22,847 nt of DNA, taken from the NCBI GenBank assembly GCA_900541285.1, contig UQJA01000020.1, positions 1 through 22,847 on the forward strand. The letters are read 5' to 3'. Below the pieces are notes generated by a model, which saw only the letters and a list, made by a program, of their open reading frames with translations, was not told the DNA's origin and ran no database searches. Positions within the stretch are counted from its first letter, which is position 1. Each line of letters begins with the position of its first letter. The position numbers and the translations under genes are program-made. Origin of the DNA: an uncultured Collinsella sp. GTDB lineage: Bacteria; Actinomycetota; Coriobacteriia; Coriobacteriales; Coriobacteriaceae. Positions 19,328-22,847 of the stretch are shown here, in pieces.

Positions 19328-20731
19328 TTAGAAGTCGGCGTTGCCCACGGTGCGTGGGTGCGGCAGGACGTCGCGGATGTTGCCCACGCCGGTCAGATAC
19401 ATGACCAAGCGCTCGAAGCCCAGACCGTAGCCGGCGTGCTTGCAGGAACCGTAGCGGCGCAGGTCAAGGTAGTACTTGTACTGCTCGGGATTCATGCCCA
19501 GGTCCTTGATGCGGGCCTCGAGCAGATCCAGGCGCTCCTCGCGCTGGGAGCCGCCGATAATCTCGCCGATACCGGGAACCAGACAGTCGGCGGCGGCGAC
19601 GGTCTTGCCGTCCTCGTTCATGCGCATGTAGAACGCCTTGATCTCGGCCGGGTAGTCGGTCACGAAGGTCGGGCGCTTAAAGTGCTCCTCGGTCAGGAAG
19701 CGCTCGTGCTCGGTCTGCAGGTCGATGCCCCAGCTGACGGGGTAATCAAACTGGTGGCCAGCAGCGACTGCCTGCTCCAGGATCTCGACGGCCTCGGTAT
19801 AGGTAACGCGGGCAAAGTCGGAGTTGGCGACATGGTCCAGGCGCTCGAGCAGACCCTTGTCCACAAACTTGTTGAGCATGTTGAGCTCGTCGGGGCAGGT
19901 TGCCATAACGTCCTTGAGGACGTACTTGAGCATGGCCTCGGCGTTATCCATGTAGTCGTTCAGGTCGGCAAAGGCCATCTCGGGCTCGATCATCCAAAAC
20001 TCGGCGGCGTGGCGCGTGGTGTTGGAGTTCTCGGCACGGAAGGTGGGGCCAAAGGTGTACACGTCGCCAAAGGCCATGGCAAAGTTCTCGGCATTGAGCT
20101 GGCCGGACACGGTGAGGCTTGCATGCTTGCCAAAGAAGTCCTGGCTCCAGTCGACCTCGCCGGACTCGGTGAGGGGCGGATTTTTGGGGTCGAGCGTGGT
20201 CACGCGGAACATCTCGCCGGCGCCCTCGCAGTCACTCGTGGTGATGATGGGGGTGTTGACGTAGACAAAGCCCTGCTCCTGGAAGAAGCGGTGGATGGCG
20301 GCAGCCGCGACAGAGCGGATGCGGAACACGGCGCGGAACAGGTTGGTGCGCGGGCGCAGGTGCTGCTGGGTGCGCAGGAACTCGACGGTTGCGCGCTTCT
20401 TCTGCAGCGGGTAATCCGGGGCGCTCGTGCCCTCGACCTCGATGGAGGTGGCAGAAAGCTCGAAAGGCTGGGGCGCATCGGGGGTCAGCTTGACGGTGCC
20501 GGTGCAAATGAGTGCGGCCGAGACGTTTTGATGGGCGATCTCGTCGTAGTTGTCGAGTGCCTCGCGGTTCATGACGACCTGCAGGTCGCGGAAGCAGCTG
20601 CCGTCGTTGAGCGTAACAAAGCCAAAGTTCTTCATGTCGCGGACGGACTTGACCCAGCCGGCGACGGTGACGGTCTGGCCGCCGAGCGACTCGGCATCGG
20701 CATAGAGCTGCGCGATTTTGGTGCGGTTCAC
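19328..20731 (-). CDS. asnS: Asparaginyl-tRNA synthetase
   Basis: A 467-residue class IIb synthetase that charges tRNA-Asn. The N-terminal OB-fold anticodon-binding domain includes VTVAGWVKSVRDMKNFGFVT. The catalytic domain has motif 2 FRAENSNTTRHAAEFWMIE and motif 3 GYGLGFERLVMYLTG, plus GEIIGGSQRE. The asparagine-type WMIEPEM and the overall length (E. coli 466) favour AsnRS over AspRS. I chose the GTG at 20731 because GGGAGG lies four bases before it; that Shine-Dalgarno forms part of an in-frame ATG at 20743, which remains a possible start, as does 20767. A -10-like TAGAAT lies at 20778-20783 upstream. Confidence 0.95.
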   Translation of the reverse strand: MNRTKIAQLYADAESLGGQTVTVAGWVKSVRDMKNFGFVTLNDGSCFRDLQVVMNREALDNYDEIAHQNVSAALICTGTVKLTPDAPQPFELSATSIEVEGTSAPDYPLQKKRATVEFLRTQQHLRPRTNLFRAVFRIRSVAAAAIHRFFQEQGFVYVNTPIITTSDCEGAGEMFRVTTLDPKNPPLTESGEVDWSQDFFGKHASLTVSGQLNAENFAMAFGDVYTFGPTFRAENSNTTRHAAEFWMIEPEMAFADLNDYMDNAEAMLKYVLKDVMATCPDELNMLNKFVDKGLLERLDHVANSDFARVTYTEAVEILEQAVAAGHQFDYPVSWGIDLQTEHERFLTEEHFKRPTFVTDYPAEIKAFYMRMNEDGKTVAAADCLVPGIGEIIGGSQREERLDLLEARIKDLGMNPEQYKYYLDLRRYGSCKHAGYGLGFERLVMYLTGVGNIRDVLPHPRTVGNADF

Positions 20732-20839
20732 GTATCCTCCCATAACGGTTGAATGATAGTTATCCATACAGTTCGATATTCTAGCAGCTCGGCTCATTTG
20801 AGCTATACAGATAAAGCATTGACGGGATGGTTTTTCAAA

Positions 20840-20875
20840 CGAAAAGCGCCCGCGGCCAAATGGTCGCGGGCGCTT
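20840..20875 (-). terminator. Terminator of the PTS IIA gene
   Basis: AAGCGCCCGCGGCCA / TGGTCGCGGGCGCTT pair with one wobble and a two-base loop; read leftward it is followed by TTCGTTTG, with CTTTT spanning the arm end. Confidence 0.82.
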
Positions 20876-20912
20876 GACGAGGTGCCTTTTGGCTGTGTGG
20901 CGTGGGGCCTGG

Positions 20913-21476
20913 CTACTTGGTCTTGGCAACCAGCAGCGGGTCGCCAAGCTTGACGAGCGGGTTGCCGCCGATAAGCGTTCCAGACTCGCCGACATGGTCG
21001 ATGCTCTTAAGACGATCGAGCTCGGAGACGATGACGGTCACGATGTCCTCGTGACCAGCGGCCTTAATGGCCTCGCGGTCGAAGCTGATGAGCGGCTGGC
21101 CTGCCTTGACCACATCGCCCATCTCGACAAAGCGGGCAAAACCCTTGCCGTTCATTTCCACGGTGCCCAGGCCAACATGGATGAACACGCGCAGGCCGTC
21201 CTCGGTGATCATGCCGATGGAGTGGTTGGTGACAGTGGTGGCACCGATGCGGCCGTTGGCGGGCGCATAGATGGTGCCGGTAATGGGCTCGATGCCATAG
21301 CCCTGGCCAAGCATGCCCGAGGCGATCGTCTCGTCGGGAACCTCGTTCAGGTTGACGAGCACGCCGTTGACGGGGGCATAGATGACGCCTTCGCGGGTAG
21401 CGAAGCTTGCTGCGGGCGGAACGGACGCCTCGCCGGTCGAGGTGAAGGTGGACTTAAGCGAATCGAGCAGACCCAT
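20913..21476 (-). CDS. Glucose-type PTS EIIA component
   Basis: A 187-residue phosphocarrier that takes phosphate from HPr and passes it to an EIIB domain during sugar uptake. The IIA-Glc core is clear: APVNGVLVNLNEVPD, GYGIEPITGTIYAPANG, then TNHSIGMIT with His85 and VFIHVGLGTVEMNGKGF with His100, the two conserved active-site histidines. The final part includes GDVVKAGQPLISFD. It is a stand-alone IIA domain (as Crr in E. coli) with no EIIBC gene next to it, so it may serve several permeases and regulation. I chose ATG 21476 because GGAGG lies five bases before it. Confidence 0.94.
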   Translation of the reverse strand: MGLLDSLKSTFTSTGEASVPPAASFATREGVIYAPVNGVLVNLNEVPDETIASGMLGQGYGIEPITGTIYAPANGRIGATTVTNHSIGMITEDGLRVFIHVGLGTVEMNGKGFARFVEMGDVVKAGQPLISFDREAIKAAGHEDIVTVIVSELDRLKSIDHVGESGTLIGGNPLVKLGDPLLVAKTK

Positions 21477-21523
21477 AGTTGCCTCCAACTTAAATAGGCG
21501 CATATCGCGCGTTTGGTTTGCCG

Positions 21524-21533
21524 GAAACGTTTC
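21524..21533. promoter_or_regulatory. GAAACGTTTC palindrome, cre-like operator
   Basis: A perfect 10-base palindrome 48 bases upstream of the PTS IIA start, in the divergent region to the hydrolase gene. It resembles LacI/CcpA-family operator half-sites around a central CG. Confidence 0.45.
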
Positions 21534-21719
21534 ACATGTGTTTCGCGGCTTGGTCAACGCCCCTATTCTACGCTGCTCAACGATACCTCTGAACTGGGAT
21601 TATGTGATATATCAGTTGAAGGGAAACTTATTGCCGGAGTGTTTCTGCGCCACGGGTTCAAGTGGGGTACGCTTGAAGGCGAAAAACAAGGGCGCATAAT
21701 TTGCGCGAAGGGAGCACAT

Positions 21720-22622
21720 ATGATTGTCGAGAACCATGCGCTGTGGGGCGAGGAGCCGACCGAGGAATATCCGGCGACGTTTACGTATTTGGGTGCCGAG
21801 CCGCTGCCCGATAAACCGAATGGCCGCCGCCCTGCCGTGATTATCTGTGGCGGAGGTGCGTTTACGCATATCGCTCCGCATGAGCAGGATCCTGTGGCGT
21901 TTGCGTTTTTGGATCACGGTTACCAGGCCTTTGTGCTCAACTATGTCACGAGTTCTACGGGTGACGTGAGCTTTCCGCACCCCCAGGCAGATCTTGCCAA
22001 GATGGTCGCCACGGTGCGCGCCAACGCCGACGAGTGGCATGTCGATCCTAAGCGCGTGTGCGTCGTGGGATTCTCGGCGGGCGGCATGATCTGTGCCTCG
22101 CTGGCAACACAGTGGAAGACCGGCCCCTTTGCGGCACTTGCCGGGGCGCGTCCGGACGACATTCGTCCCGATGCCGTGGTGCTGGGCTATCCATTGCTCG
22201 ACTTTGCCTATGTGCGCGACATGCAGACGCGCGATCCGCGCATTGACTTGCGTGTGCCCAAGACGGGCGGCAAGACGGGGCGCGATTTGCTCAACGACTA
22301 CCTGTCGATGGTGACGGGCGGCGAGGCAACTGACGAGCATCTGGCCGACATCTGCCCCACCACGCATGTTTCGCGTCAGATGCCACCGACCTTTGTGTGG
22401 GGCGTGTCCGACGACAAGACGGCGCCGATCGCGCAGGTCTATCCGTTTGCCCAACGCATGGCGGAGGAGGGCGTCGCTTGCGAGATGCACGTCTTTGACC
22501 AGGGCGGTCACGGCCTTTCGCTCGGCAACGCCAACACCGCGGTCGACAACGAGGACAAGCAGGTGGCGGTCCGCCCCTGGATCCGCCTAGCCTTCCGCTT
22601 CCTGGAGCGCCACGGGTTTTAG
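21720..22622 (+). CDS. Alpha/beta hydrolase, BD-FAE/acetyl-esterase-like
   Basis: A 300-residue predicted esterase. An oxyanion-hole segment GGGAF lies at residues 44-48. The nucleophile elbow GFSAGG places Ser119, and the acid and base are likely Asp in WGVSDDKTAP and His in DQGGHGLSL. The arrangement resembles BD-FAE and xylan-esterase-like hydrolases, which remove acetyl or feruloyl groups from plant polysaccharides, but the substrate cannot be assigned. No signal peptide is seen, so it is cytoplasmic. I chose ATG 21720 over the upstream in-frame ATG at 21513 because AAGGGAG lies five bases before it and the fold starts there. It diverges from the PTS IIA gene. Confidence 0.88.
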   Translation: MIVENHALWGEEPTEEYPATFTYLGAEPLPDKPNGRRPAVIICGGGAFTHIAPHEQDPVAFAFLDHGYQAFVLNYVTSSTGDVSFPHPQADLAKMVATVRANADEWHVDPKRVCVVGFSAGGMICASLATQWKTGPFAALAGARPDDIRPDAVVLGYPLLDFAYVRDMQTRDPRIDLRVPKTGGKTGRDLLNDYLSMVTGGEATDEHLADICPTTHVSRQMPPTFVWGVSDDKTAPIAQVYPFAQRMAEEGVACEMHVFDQGGHGLSLGNANTAVDNEDKQVAVRPWIRLAFRFLERHGF

Positions 22623-22649
22623 TTACGGCGTTTTACCAAACGCCGTAAC
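22622..22649 (+). terminator. Hairpin at the end of the hydrolase gene
   Basis: Perfect 12-bp stem GTTACGGCGTTT / AAACGCCGTAAC with a four-base loop beginning at the last base of the stop codon. No T-run follows on the + strand, so termination would be weak or Rho-dependent. Confidence 0.5.
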
Positions 22650-22662
22650 CACTTGACGCTGC

Positions 22663-22761
22663 AAGCCCGCCAGGGCGGCAATCTGCCTTTCAACTTCGGC
22701 GGCATGACCAGAAGGTCAATGCCGCCTCGTTTCAAGGCACCTTGCTCGCCCTGGCGGGCTT
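22663..22761. repeat. 99-bp imperfect palindrome with perfect 15-bp ends
   Basis: Outer arms AAGCCCGCCAGGGCG (22663-22677) and CGCCCTGGCGGGCTT (22747-22761) are perfect. Inner pairing TGCCTT/AAGGCA, GGCGGCAT/ATGCCGCC and GACC/GGTC closes on a loop near 22710-22713. The whole could fold as one long hairpin, a REP-like or MITE-like element. The region from 22623 to the window end has no gene. Confidence 0.68.
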
Positions 22762-22799
22762 TCGCTCATATGACCCAATCCGCTGTCAAGAGCCACAAT

Positions 22800-22835
22800 G
22801 GCCCCGCCGACCGCTTGCAATCGGTCGGCGGGGCC
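22800..22835. terminator. GC-rich hairpin at the right edge
   Basis: Perfect 14-bp stem GGCCCCGCCGACCG / CGGTCGGCGGGGCC with an eight-base loop. No good T-run on either strand (leftward it is followed by ATTGT). It may terminate a leftward gene beyond the window. Confidence 0.5.
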
Positions 22836-22847
22836 TGCCGTTAACCC

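Noticed and set aside
21695..21700. CATAAT with TTGAAG (21673-21678) as the hydrolase promoter
   Set aside because: The start of transcription would fall at the Shine-Dalgarno sequence, leaving almost no leader; not supported strongly enough to list.

Overview
This window looks like chromosomal DNA of a high-GC gut actinobacterium of class Coriobacteriia, most likely Collinsella or a close relative. That is inferred from the protein sequences, the codon style and the tuf-rpmG-secE-nusG-rplK-rplA order; no database search was run.

Layout: (1) Positions 1-4272 are the right end of an integrative and mobilizable element, transcribed leftward: a membrane protein cut by the window edge, a MOB-type HUH relaxase, a ribbon-helix-helix relaxosome protein, a small unknown ORF, an excisionase-like HTH protein and a tyrosine integrase. 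It ends in a 43-base 3' fragment of a tRNA-Thr(TGT) gene, which I read as the attachment-site scar. (2) Positions 4323-4830 hold no convincing gene but carry inverted and direct repeats. (3) Positions 4831-9379 are a rightward translation block: tRNA-Tyr, tRNA-Thr(GGT), tRNA-Met, tuf, rpmG, tRNA-Trp, secE, nusG, rplK and rplA, with a probable L1 autoregulatory site before rplA. With the interrupted tRNA-Thr(TGT), it resembles the thrU-tyrU-glyT-thrT-tufB-secE-nusG-rplKA order of E. coli. (4) Positions 9391-20875 are almost all leftward: a calcineurin-like phosphoesterase overlapping a ParB-like/BMP-domain fusion, an MscS channel, a sortase-anchored 5'-nucleotidase, a three-gene ABC importer of the TrpXYZ type (ATPase, permease, Tat-type lipoprotein), a WYL-type regulator and asnS. 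(5) A glucose-type PTS IIA gene (leftward) and an alpha/beta hydrolase (rightward) diverge near a GAAACGTTTC palindrome. The window ends in large palindromes.

How the parts work together: the element carries its own recombination (integrase, Xis) and mobilization (relaxase, RHH) modules and would need a helper conjugation system, unless transfer genes lie beyond the left edge. The central block supplies translation and secretion components under tRNA-type promoters. The right part is nutrient uptake and signalling: extracellular nucleotide hydrolysis, an amino-acid-like ABC importer and PTS phosphotransfer. Three leftward operons end in related hairpins that contain the stop codon itself, a noticeable local habit of this genome.
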